This document shows, one piece after another, positions 1 to 7,652 of a stretch of 64,000 bases of DNA. The notes below the pieces were generated by a model. It was not told the DNA's origin, did not search any database, and worked only from the letters and a program-made list of their open reading frames with translations. The DNA lies in assembly GCF_007741475.1 (NCBI RefSeq), contig NZ_CP036261.1:7379798-7443797 (forward strand), in the 5' to 3' direction. How positions within the stretch are numbered: the stretch's first letter is position 1; each line of letters begins with the position of its first letter. The translations under genes and the position numbers were made by a program. The stretch comes from Rosistilla ulvae. Lineage in GTDB: Bacteria > Planctomycetota > Planctomycetia > Pirellulales > Pirellulaceae.

Positions 1-1164
1 CAGAACTTCCAGCTGCCCGTCGCGGCGTTTTCCGATCAGCACCTCCTGCTCGACAAGCGCACCATCGACAACCTTCCAGGCCTTCTCAGCTCCCGCGAAT
101 TCGTTGATCGCCGATTGCGGGACGACCAAGCCGGTGGCGTCGTCGTCGACCACGATCTCCGCTTCGGCAAACAGCCCGCCTCGAAGCTCTTGTCCCTCGT
201 TTTCGATCTCCGCCTCGAAGACCAACGAACGACTCTGCTGATCCAACATCGGGCTGATCCGCGTGATCGTTGCCGTCCGCGGTTCTGGGACCGATTCGAT
301 TTGCAGCCGCACCTGTTGGCCCAACGAAAGTGCCTGAGCGCGTCGCTCGGGAACCGAGCTGCGGAAACGCAGCGGCGAGGTGCGGACGACGACAGCGATA
401 CTCTGGCCTACCGAGATGTAGGACCCCGGTGCGGTCAGCCGCTGGTGAATGAAGCCCTCCAGCGGTGATCGGATGATCGCGTCGGTCAACTGATTGCGAG
501 CGAGCGATAGTTCGGCTTGGTAGCTGCCGATCGCGGCGATCTTTTCGTAGACGCCGTTCAGTGCTGAAGCGTATCGAGCTTCGGCGACCCGTTCCGCAGC
601 CGCTGCGAGTTCGTATTCCCCTTCGGAGACAGCCTTCTGAACTCTCAGGCTCTCGAGTCGCTTGAGGCTGCTTTGCGTCTCTTCCCACAGCGCCCGCTGC
701 TGGCGAACCGGCGGAGCGTTTTCGGGATTTAGTTCGGAGACCGGCACGCCAGCCCGCAACCCAACCGCCGCGCGGGCTTGTTCCAATTGAGCTTCGGTCT
801 GGTCGACCTTCAGTTGAAATTCGGCTTGGTCCAGCGTCACCAACGGATCGCCGACGTTGACATAATCGCCCAGGTCGACATGCACCTCCGCCACGCGGCC
901 GGCGACCTTCGCCCCCACGACCGATTCTTCGTCGGCATCCAAACTCCCCTGGCTGCGGACGATCGTCGGCCAGGGCTGCAGCGCCACCGTGATCAGCTCC
1001 GCCTCGATCGTCTCCATCGGCTCCGGCTTCGGTTCGGACTTCATCGCCGCTGCCGGGGAATCGCAGCCCGTCGCTGTTAATAACAGCCAAGGGACCAGGC
1101 AGGCGGCAGCACCGATGTAATGCGCGCGACGGGAAGCAGTAACTAACGACGTGGGACTTTGCAT
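1..1164 (-). CDS. RND efflux periplasmic adaptor (HlyD/MFP family), 3' end off the left edge
   Basis: The minus-strand frame opening at ATG 1164 stays open for 388 codons to the window edge, so the C-terminus is missing. It begins with a hydrophobic signal segment ending in a lipobox-like stretch and cysteine (LLLTATGCDS), suggesting a lipoprotein anchored on the periplasmic side. A biotinyl-lipoyl-like hairpin half follows (VVGAKVAGRVAEVHVDLGD), then a long Glu/Ala/Gln-rich coiled coil, the second lipoyl half (IIRSPLEGFIHQRL) and the beta-barrel segment (RTATITRISPMLD). This is the order of membrane fusion proteins that join an inner-membrane RND pump to an outer-membrane channel. The pump gene would be expected to the left, outside the window. 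Substrate unknown. Confidence 0.9.
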   Translation of the reverse strand, partial: MQSPTSLVTASRRAHYIGAAACLVPWLLLTATGCDSPAAAMKSEPKPEPMETIEAELITVALQPWPTIVRSQGSLDADEESVVGAKVAGRVAEVHVDLGDYVNVGDPLVTLDQAEFQLKVDQTEAQLEQARAAVGLRAGVPVSELNPENAPPVRQQRALWEETQSSLKRLESLRVQKAVSEGEYELAAAAERVAEARYASALNGVYEKIAAIGSYQAELSLARNQLTDAIIRSPLEGFIHQRLTAPGSYISVGQSIAVVVRTSPLRFRSSVPERRAQALSLGQQVRLQIESVPEPRTATITRISPMLDQQSRSLVFEAEIENEGQELRGGLFAEAEIVVDDDATGLVVPQSAINEFAGAEKAWKVVDGALVEQEVLIGKRRDGQLEVL

Positions 1165-1665
1165 GGTAGGCCGGTGGGAGCGAGGCGGGGGCTTTGTCAT
1201 TTTAACGGATTCGGTGGTCACCTTTGGCGTGACAACCGGCGGCGAATCCCTGCGGAAGGCAATTGAGTAAAACCCCGCAAGACGTAAATCGGATCGCGCA
1301 AAAACTCAAAAATGGCAGAAAGCGAACCCCTATTTAAATCGTTGGTGGGCGATGAAGCAAGCAAATCCTGCAGCGAACTTCTACAGTTCTCCCCGCCTTT
1401 TGCTAGCGAGCCCCCCCGGAGCGGAACATCGTCGATCCGCGAGCCCGTCAAAGCAGCAAAAATCACGATTTCTGCGAACCGCGTGCCCCGCAATGTCTCA
1501 TGGATTCACAGACGACCCGGGCGGTTCCGGCTAGGAGCAGCCGATCCGGAGAGCAATGGCGGGCATTACGGCAACGGGCGCTGCAAGAAAAGCAGAATTG
1601 AGTCCCAGAACTTCGAGTCCGGCTTGCCAGCGTAAATCAAAAAAGCTATGCTTCATCGCAGCAAC
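1165..1665. other. Gene-free stretch between adaptor gene and tRNA-Arg
   Basis: About 500 bases. Short open frames on both strands have no recognisable domain and overlap one another. It probably holds the promoter of the efflux adaptor gene and of the tRNA. I see no clear structure otherwise. Confidence 0.5.
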
Positions 1666-1739
<74 letters not shown>

Positions 1740-1767
1740 CTCGACTTACGTCGATTCTCCATCTGAA

Positions 1768-1798
1768 GTGTATCCAATTTTTTTGGGTACACTTTTTT
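1768..1798 (+). terminator. Rho-independent terminator after tRNA-Arg
   Basis: An eight-pair stem (GTGTATCC at 1768-1775 with GGGTACAC at 1785-1792, one G-U) encloses a T-rich loop and is followed at once by six T (1793-1798). The loop itself is AATTTTTTT. It lies just past the 3' end of the tRNA, which fits termination of that transcript. Confidence 0.75.
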
Positions 1799-2487
1799 CA
1801 TAGGGCGATTGCCTGCCCTGTTCTTCGCTCTGTTTCGCGCGAAGCTTCTGCTCTTTGGATTGTTCTCGCATTGAGCTCGATCCCCATGCCTGATGAGTCG
1901 GCTTGGGCGGATGTTCAATCGCGCGTCCGGCAGCTCCAGAACAAGAAGATCTCGCCGCAGAAGACGGGCCTATCGCGGGTGCGTTTGGTTCTGCGTTCGT
2001 GTCAGTACGCTCGGACAACCTTCGGGTTGACCCTCTCCGGAAACACTCCGTTTCGATTTCATCGGGCGTCGCTGCTGCGCCGACATCGGAAGCTCGGATT
2101 GAAAGACAGCCGGATGATCGGTGCCGCATTCTGCGGGGCATGGATGGAATCCAAGTCGGCAAAAAACGAAACCGCAAGCCCTAGCTGAAGCGGGGTGCCC
2201 CGCCTTTTCATGACGACTCGTTTCAGTCTTCGCCTGAGTGCCAGTGTTTGCTGTGGCACCTGTGAAGCCCAAGCGTTCACTCTGCTCGTTTTTTTGCTGA
2301 ATGCTCAGGTGCGGACGGTTAGGCGGGCTAGGGCAGGAGCAAACGAAATCCTGAATCCGCACGCATTTTCACACGAACCTATATCAGGTGTGGCAGGGCC
2401 GCTCACTTTCGCGTCTGCGGAAGAACCTACCGCGGCAGCTGTTACACATTAACGGATCGAGAATCCTCATTCAACGGAATGAACTAG
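1799..2487. other. Gene-free stretch before the outer-membrane protein gene
   Basis: About 690 bases. Several overlapping open frames of 70-140 codons occur on both strands, but none shows a domain, signal peptide or plausible ribosome site. I treat it as non-coding, probably containing the promoter of the gene at 2488. Confidence 0.45.
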
Positions 2488-3213
2488 ATGCTGGTAAAGC
2501 TTCATCAAAACTCACCTACAAAATGTCTTGCTGCTCTTGGCGGACTGTTGCTGAGCGTATCTGCCATGTCGAGTTTCGGGCACGCGCAGCAACCGCGATT
2601 TTTCGGTGCATCGAAATGTGATTCCTATTGCGATGCTGATGGGCGGGAATGCTGTGACTACGACTGGTCGGGTGCCTACGTGGGGCTACAAGGCGGCTGG
2701 TCGTTCCTTGACCCGAACCCCGTGGTGTCAACCCATGTTCAAGAGGATTCGGATGGATTTTCTGGCGGTGTTCACGGTGGGTTCAATCGTCAGAGAGGGA
2801 AACTCGTCTATGGAATCGAGCTGGACTACACACTGACTGATCTCGATGCCACAGCGCCTTGCTTTAATCCCGCATATGACTGCGGAGCCTCATCTGACTG
2901 GAATGCTTCGGTGCGCGGCCGATTTGGCTTCGCATTTGACAGGCTACTGCTGTTTGGCACCGCAGGATTTGCGTTCGCCGACTACGAAGGATTTACTCAA
3001 GTGGTCGCTACTGGCGTCACATACGGCGACGAAAAAACGCTGACAGGTGGGACGTATGGTGGCGGCCTCGAGTACGCTGTTTCCGAGCGTTTGCGTGTAA
3101 GAAGCGAATATCGATACAGCAACTTCGGCACAGAAGAAATGAGCTATGACCGCACTTATACCGTCACCCCCGACTTGCATTCGGTAATTTTCGGAGCCAG
3201 CTTCGCGTTTTGA
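2488..3213 (+). CDS. Small outer-membrane beta-barrel protein (Opacity/OmpA-barrel type)
   Basis: The protein has 241 residues. A signal peptide (hydrophobic LAALGGLLLSVSAMSSFGHA, residues about 14-33) is followed by a cysteine-rich insert (C43, C47, C54, C55). Alternating-residue barrel strands begin with WSGAYVGLQGGW and continue through VHGGFNRQRGKLVYGIELDY, ASVRGRFGFAF, LLFGTAGFAFADY and RVRSEYRYSNFG. It ends HSVIFGASFAF, with a C-terminal phenylalanine typical of barrel proteins that use the BAM assembly signal. This matches the 8-stranded porin-like family first described as Omp25/Omp31. It probably sits in the outer membrane, and a pore or adhesion role cannot be decided. It stands alone, with no co-directional partner. 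Confidence 0.8.
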   Translation: MLVKLHQNSPTKCLAALGGLLLSVSAMSSFGHAQQPRFFGASKCDSYCDADGRECCDYDWSGAYVGLQGGWSFLDPNPVVSTHVQEDSDGFSGGVHGGFNRQRGKLVYGIELDYTLTDLDATAPCFNPAYDCGASSDWNASVRGRFGFAFDRLLLFGTAGFAFADYEGFTQVVATGVTYGDEKTLTGGTYGGGLEYAVSERLRVRSEYRYSNFGTEEMSYDRTYTVTPDLHSVIFGASFAF

Positions 3214-3360
3214 TCATTGTTTCATGGGCATCAAAAGGGTCGAAAAGCGGATCAGGCCAGCTGTTATCCACCGGTCGGCTTGTCCGCTTAATGAGCGGTT
3301 CCCCCGGCGTCTAGTCCGCCGTCGCAAGCAACCGTTCTGCTCTGCGGCCATCGGAGCGAT

Positions 3361-3454
3361 GCAGAATGACGGGAGCAGAATGAATTTGATCAGAGGCCTT
3401 TGAAGCGTTCAGTAGTGCGTCTCTCCATTGAAACCGCTCCTGCTGCGACCCGAC
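3361..3454 (+). repeat. Dispersed intergenic repeat, left copy beside the group II intron
   Basis: This stretch starts GCAGAATGACGGGAGCAGAA and continues to TCTCCATTGAAACCGCTCCTG and GCTGCGACCCGA. It aligns by eye with 5475-5570 in the same orientation (ATGATGGGGGCAGAATGAAT, TCTTCATTGAAAGCACTTTC, GCTGCGATCCCGA). The intron lies between the two copies, and its 3' end abuts this one. Confidence 0.6.
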
Positions 3455-3498
3455 TTATATCGCGGTAGGGACCGCCGTTGCCGGCGGCCCCCCGCACA

Positions 3499-3531
3499 GA
3501 TCCGTACTTGAAGAATTACCTCATACGGCTC
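3499..3531 (-). ncRNA. Group II intron domain V hairpin
   Basis: The minus strand reads GAGCCGTA, an internal loop, then TACGGATC as the returning arm over 33 bases, and contains the AGC catalytic triad at the base of the stem. One position is a G-A mismatch where the usual helix has a G-U wobble, so catalytic activity is uncertain. It directly follows the maturase reading frame, as in ORF-in-domain-IV introns. Confidence 0.75.
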
Positions 3532-5199
3532 CTGCCTTGAGTCGGGCGCGGTGGCGTTCACTAGGGTAGGGATGAAGGATTCGCAGCTCGGGATAGTACT
3601 TTTGCGTCAGGTGACGCATCCGTGCCCACGTCCAGTTGTGACGCTGGCTCCGCCGACGCAGTTGGCGAAGCCACAGCTTCGAGACCGCATTGTGAAACTG
3701 CCTCAGGCGGTTCATGTTCCCCGGTATAGCAGGGTAATTTTGCCAACCGCGGAGCACACGCCTTAACCAACAACCCAATGCACCGGTCCTCCAGTGTCGA
3801 CGCTCGATCAACTTTTGCTTGATCGCCGAAAGTGTCGAACGCATTCGCGTGGCTACCGATTCGCGGTGGACAGTGAACCAGCCATGACGGCGGGTGTGTC
3901 CACAGCGATGCGTGAAGCCAAGAAAGTCGAACGTTTCCGGTCGACCTTCACCACGTTTGAGTCGACGTTCGGTGGCGAAGCGACCGAACTCGATCAGGCG
4001 AGTCTTTTCAGCGTGGAGTTTCAAGCCGAACTTGCGAAAGCGGGCATGGAGCGAATCCAGACACACCTCCGCATCGTCCTTGTGCTCAAAACCGATTACA
4101 AAGTCGTCGGCATAGCGCACGACAACAATATCACCACGCGTCTTTTGGCACCGCCACCACTGGATCCAAAGATCGAAAACGTAATGCAAGTAGACGTTTG
4201 CAAGGAGCGGCGAGATCACCGCGCCTTGTGGTGTCCCTGCGTTCGTCTCCGACCATTCACCCTCTTCGCTAATCCCAGCCCGAAGCCATTTTGGATCAGC
4301 CGAAGCAGACGCTTATCGCCGATTCGGTGCTCCAGGAACTTGAGCAACCATGTGTGGTCGATCGTGTCAAAGAAGCTATCGACGTCGGCGTCCAATACCC
4401 AATTCACCTTCTTACTGGTCAGTGCAACACTCAGTGCGTCGAGCGCCTTGTGTTGACTCCGCCCAGGTCGGAAGCCGTAACTGAAACCGAGAAAATCCTG
4501 TTCGTAGATACACTGCAACACCCAGGCGACCGCTGTCTGGACTATTTTGTCCTCCAACGATGCAATCCCGATCCGACGCCTGCGTCCATCGGGCTTGGGA
4601 ATGTAGATTCTCTTCGACGGTTTCGCTCGGTACGCTCCTCGGTGAATTCGCCCCAGGAGATCGGTGATCCGGTCGCCTAGGTCCTGCTCGTAATCGTGCC
4701 ACGTCACCTCATCGACACCGACTGCCGCAGTCTTCTTCAGATCGAAGAAGGCCGCTGTCAGCAGGTCTTCGTTGACATGATGCAGCAACGCTGTGAACTT
4801 CAGCTCGGGGTTGGACCGAGCTGTTTCGCGCACGCCTACCAACCCGAGTGACCTTCGACGATTCCGCTTCGGTGCGCGGGCGAGGTCGGATTGATCGACG
4901 TTCCTCTTGGCTGAGTCCCTTTCCTCGGCAGGCTCCGCCGCTGGTTCAGCACCAGCATTGTTCGCCTGTGTCGGCGGTACTACGGACTCATCTGACTTCC
5001 CATCGGCGTTCATGTCAGCCTTGCCCTCGGAGAGGTTCTCTGACCGTCCTTGCGTTGGAGGAACCGATGGGATCTCCCGGTTCTCGCGTTTGGAATTTCC
5101 GCACATGCACAGGGTCTCAGACTCCGCCGCGTCCGATTGCACCTTGCCCTTAGCGGTACAATCGATTTTGCCTTCCCTACGGCAGAACGAGGTCGGCAC
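3521..5199 (-). pseudogene. ltrA: Group II intron reverse transcriptase/maturase (ltrA-like), split by a -1 frameshift
   Basis: Two abutting minus-strand frames form one protein. Frame one (5199 to 4216) has the N-terminal RT0-RT4 part: VGVDEVTWHDYE, YIPKPDGRRRRIGIASLEDK, GFRPGRSQHKALD, and DADVDSFFDTIDH with one catalytic Asp. Frame two (4219 to 3521) starts inside the conserved TPQG-ISPLLANVYLHYVFD motif and has the YADD catalytic box, a maturase/thumb region and the C-terminal HPYPSERHRARLKAGAV. Reading the third frame from about 4280 restores a normal path (KWLRAGISEEGEWSETNAGTPQGAVISPL). The shift falls in a run of four A at 4285-4295, where five would keep the frame. A one-base deletion or a sequencing slip explains it. 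The long N-terminal charged leader is poorly conserved, so the true start is uncertain. Confidence 0.85.
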
Positions 5200-5474
5200 G
5201 CGAAAGGCTTGATTTCGGAGCTCAATGGCTGGCCTGCGCTTCCCTCGTCCCGGACGCTCAGCACGATGTCGTTACCTTCATCGCACCTCCGTTGGAGGCC
5301 GAAGCATTTGGCTACAATCTCTTCGTAGGACACTTTCATTCCCTATTCCAAACCGGTTTTATCCCGGCACTCTCTGCCCCCATCATTCTGCGAAACATCA
5401 ACTGCCGTTTCCGTCTTCGCAGGCAACTGAAATAAGGCGCGCAATTGTTCTGCTCAGCCGGCGTTGGAACGTTG

Positions 5475-5570
5475 GCAGGATGATGGGGGCAGAATGAATG
5501 TGGTTGGGGATTTTAAGAATAAACAACGGTGTATCTCTTCATTGAAAGCACTTTCGCTGCGATCCCGATC
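5475..5570 (+). repeat. Dispersed intergenic repeat, right copy beside the group II intron
   Basis: Direct-orientation partner of 3361-3454. A related inverted fragment (TCTGCCCCCATCATTCTGCG, about 5373-5392) lies between it and the intron 5' end, so the site is a nest of the same CAGAATGATGGGGGCAGAAT motif. Confidence 0.6.
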
Positions 5571-5642
5571 GTTCTGCTCCAGCCAATCAGGCAGGCATGC
5601 TAACTGCGACTTGGGCCGCCTCGCAGATGGCTCCCGGGCGAA

Positions 5643-5957
5643 TCAGCCCGGCCATTGATCCTGTTCTGCGGCGAGCAGAGTTAGTACTTCAACGGTATCG
5701 CTCTGGATGCGAAAAAGAGCGCGGTACCTAGGCGTCGATCCAAGCCCGACGAGCTTTTGATGGAGGCGAAATGGATAGGAGCCATCTTCAGCCGCCAGTC
5801 CATGCCGCTCGGGCATCGTCGATAGTTCCGCTAACTGCTGGTATACAGCATCCATCCACTCCGTTGCCTTTTCCGTTGAGTGATGCTCCTGCCACCACTT
5901 AGTGTTCCGCAGGATGTTGCGATGTGCCTCGTCTTTGATGACAACAGCGAAAGTCAT
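5643..5957 (-). CDS. Type II toxin, RelE/ParE family
   Basis: The protein has 104 residues, the usual length for this fold. It shows the N-terminal strand-helix FAVVIKDEAHRNILRN, the two-helix hairpin (WWQEHHSTEKATEWMDAVYQQLAEL), and the later strands around FRLHQKLVGLGSTPRYRALFRI and VEVLTLLAAEQDQW. The YRALFRI strand carrying the conserved Arg and the closing LLAAEQD are typical of ParE-like toxins, which act on gyrase or on ribosome-bound mRNA. Which target applies cannot be told. It starts inside the stop of the antitoxin gene (ATGA overlap, 5954-5957), so the pair is translationally coupled. Confidence 0.85.
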   Translation of the reverse strand: MTFAVVIKDEAHRNILRNTKWWQEHHSTEKATEWMDAVYQQLAELSTMPERHGLAAEDGSYPFRLHQKLVGLGSTPRYRALFRIQSDTVEVLTLLAAEQDQWPG

Positions 5958-6205
5958 TGCGGTTGCTGCAACGCTTGATGGTTGCGTCGCTGCGATTCCT
6001 CCAGCGTCATGCCTTCCCCCTGGAGCCCACGATCGATGGAAACCATTGCATTTTGCTGTTGTAGCGCCGCCATCGCCCGTCGATGCAACTGCTCATCGAT
6101 CAGGAAATAGACCTTCTGATTCGATGGATCGACGACGGGGAGTGGTTGGTCACCGGCTGCGTGTAAAGCGTCGGTGATGTCCGATGAAAGCGGTTTAGGT
6201 GTCAT
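5954..6205 (-). CDS. Antitoxin partner of the ParE-family toxin
   Basis: The protein has 83 residues. The N-terminal half (DALHAAGDQPLPVVDPSNQK followed by VYFLIDEQLHRRAM) resembles the short antitoxin/addiction-module proteins whose N-terminus binds DNA as a dimer. The Gln- and Glu-rich C-terminal helix (GMTLEESQRRNHQALQQ) would wrap the toxin. It precedes the toxin in the same operon with a four-base overlap, the standard antitoxin-first order. It would be expected to repress its own promoter, which must lie upstream of 6205. Family assignment rests mostly on context. Confidence 0.75.
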   Translation of the reverse strand: MTPKPLSSDITDALHAAGDQPLPVVDPSNQKVYFLIDEQLHRRAMAALQQQNAMVSIDRGLQGEGMTLEESQRRNHQALQQPQ

Positions 6206-6576
6206 GCAATGATTTTAGCGTCAAGCAGATCCGATGCAAAATGATTCCCCCTCCGCCGCTTTGGTCTCTATCGCTCGCGATGGCTCCGGGCTGTAAGTCG
6301 AGGGCGGGCCTTGCCATCCTGTCAGGGCGAATCTCGGTTTCAATGCAAAGCATCAGCCGGCACGCGATAGCGTCCGATTCTCGTGGGCAACGCAGTGTTC
6401 GCACACGCCGGCTAACCCGCCTAAGCACAAACACTCGGTAGCCCCCGACACCCTGTCGTCGACGACGGCAAACCTCCCGAGCATCTGCTATCATCGGCCA
6501 TTGTTTTGGTGGACAATCCCCGACAGGTTGGCGGGGGCGAGGTTTGTCGATGGGGAAATGCAAGGAAGAGGAATAG
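6206..6576. promoter_or_regulatory. Divergent intergenic region with a hairpin-repeat copy and a 12-base palindrome
   Basis: This region separates the minus-strand toxin-antitoxin pair from plus-strand ParA, so it should hold both promoters. At about 6323-6385 it has a diverged copy of the CAGGGCGAATC...CATCAGCCGGC hairpin repeat also found near 28.7 and 30.15 kb. At 6455-6466 there is a perfect palindrome, GTCGTCGACGAC, about 110 bases before the parA start, a possible operator. The ribosome site of parA is AAGGAAGAGG shortly before ATG 6577. Confidence 0.45.
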
Positions 6577-7512
6577 ATGGCGGTTATTCTGTTTACCAAT
6601 TTGAAGGGTGGCGTGGCGAAGACGACCAATGCGATCGCGGTCGCGGAGTGCTTGGCTTCTTCGGGCAAGCCGACGCTGTTGATCGATGCCGACCATCAAT
6701 GCACCGCCAGCGAGTTGTTGCTTGGCGAACAGGCACTGATCGAGCTGGATCGGAAGAAGCGGACGCTGCACGATCTGTTGTCGGAGATGTTGAAGCCGGA
6801 ATTTGAAGCGAAACAGTTTGATGCCTACGTGAGGCCGAGCGCTTCGAACATCGGCGGCGGGATCGAAGACCTGTCGGTCATCCCCTGCTCGGTCCGGATC
6901 GACGACTTTCAAACCAACTACGCCAAAGGGGGCCACGGGTTCCATACCTGGCAAGACTTCCGCAAGTTGTTCAATGCAAACCGTCTGCAATTCCGCTGCT
7001 GGCTGAAGCAGTTTGCGTATGTGATCGTCGACTGCCCGCCGAGCCTCTCGCTGCAGGTCAAACTGTTCCTGGGTATCGCCGACGCCTACGTCGTCCCGTG
7101 CCAGCCGAACCGGCTATCGATCCGCGGCCTGCTGTGGCTGGGTGAGCGAATCCAGACGGCCGGTTACAAAACAGCGTGTCTCGGCACGTTGTGGTCGATA
7201 TGCCGCGGAAACGACCGGCTGCACAAAGCGATCATCGAAGGGGCCGCCAGCAATCACTCCGAACTGCGAAACCTCCCCACCCCCTTCGAAACAACGGTCC
7301 CATTAGCCGCCAACATCGCGCACGCCGGCGAACTAACTGACAAGCAACCCAAGACGTTCCGAGCGAAATACGGGACCGAGTTTGGCAGGATCTACGAGCA
7401 GATCTGTGAAGAGCTGATGGACCGGGTCGAGGCGTTGGAATCGGAGCGAGCGGAGAAGCGGAGAGGTAGGCGGCAGCCGCAGAGGAAGGCAGCAGCCAGC
7501 GTGATGGAATGA
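6577..7512 (+). CDS. ParA/Soj-like P-loop ATPase
   Basis: The protein has 311 residues. The deviant Walker A KGGVAKTT (residues 10-17) has the signature lysine of the ParA/MinD class. DADHQCTAS (about 38-46) is the switch I region, and VIVDCPPS (about 149-156) is the Walker B/switch II strand. The C-terminus is Arg/Lys-rich and could bind DNA non-specifically. Such ATPases position plasmids, chromosomes or protein cargo on the nucleoid or membrane. There is no ParB nearby. Instead it heads an operon with a tiny ORF, a GNAT-PIN fusion and an ASCH protein: its stop overlaps the next start as ATGA at 7509-7512. It may therefore be a regulator of that module and not a partition protein. A good ribosome site supports this start. 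Confidence 0.85.
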   Translation: MAVILFTNLKGGVAKTTNAIAVAECLASSGKPTLLIDADHQCTASELLLGEQALIELDRKKRTLHDLLSEMLKPEFEAKQFDAYVRPSASNIGGGIEDLSVIPCSVRIDDFQTNYAKGGHGFHTWQDFRKLFNANRLQFRCWLKQFAYVIVDCPPSLSLQVKLFLGIADAYVVPCQPNRLSIRGLLWLGERIQTAGYKTACLGTLWSICRGNDRLHKAIIEGAASNHSELRNLPTPFETTVPLAANIAHAGELTDKQPKTFRAKYGTEFGRIYEQICEELMDRVEALESERAEKRRGRRQPQRKAAASVME

Positions 7513-7652
7513 TTGGAGTAAACAGGTCAAGCGACGCGAATGCCGAGGCTTCCGGCGCACGATTCACCACCATAGAACGTGCCAAGAACATACAACAAGT
7601 TGTAGAACCGTTGCGTGGTCAAGAATTTAAGCTAGTGGGGACAAGGTTTTGA
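7509..7652 (+). CDS. 47-residue ORF linking parA and the GNAT-PIN gene
   Basis: Frame ATG 7509 to TGA 7650-7652, 47 residues, starting MIGVNRSSDANAEASGARF and ending EFKLVGTRF. It fits exactly between its neighbours. Its ATG overlaps the parA stop (ATGA), and its stop overlaps the TTG start of the next gene (TTGA at 7649-7652). No domain is recognisable; the middle part (TIERAKNIQQVVEPLRGQEF) looks helical. It could be a small partner or antitoxin, or a translational coupler that lets ribosomes re-initiate at the weak TTG. It could also be the remnant of an N-terminus once fused to the next protein. The double interlock argues that it is translated. Confidence 0.55.
   Translation: MIGVNRSSDANAEASGARFTTIERAKNIQQVVEPLRGQEFKLVGTRF

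Larger units (their letters stand above)
3458..5370 (-). mobile_element. Group II intron with a frameshifted reverse transcriptase/maturase
   Basis: Minus-strand element. The ORF (pseudogene at 3521-5199) carries RT and maturase domains. Right after the ORF comes a domain V-like hairpin and then a domain VI-like hairpin (CCGCC GGCAAC GGCGG) with an unpaired A in CCCTACC near the end. The 3' boundary is put at about 3458, where the sequence ends in AT as group II introns end in AY. The 5' boundary is put at 5370, the first GTGCC upstream of the ORF, resembling the GTGYG consensus; a GTGTCC some 30 bases inside is an alternative. Boundaries are approximate. It is inserted in intergenic repeat sequence, not in a gene. 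Confidence 0.75.

Noticed and set aside
86-1090. A 334-codon minus-strand frame inside the efflux adaptor gene
   Set aside because: It is arginine- and glycine-rich with no domain, while the overlapping frame from 1164 has a complete adaptor pattern.
1871-2188. A 105-codon plus-strand frame between the tRNA and the outer-membrane protein gene
   Set aside because: No ribosome site or domain, and frames on the other strand are equally open.
4216-4330. Programmed -1 frameshift in the intron reverse transcriptase
   Set aside because: No X-XXY-YYZ slippery heptamer is present at the junction, and intron maturases are normally made without frameshifting; a one-base deletion is simpler.
6455-6466. 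The GTCGTCGACGAC palindrome as a centromere-like parS site
   Set aside because: There is a single copy, no ParB gene, and such 12-base palindromes arise by chance in GC-rich DNA; kept only as a possible operator.
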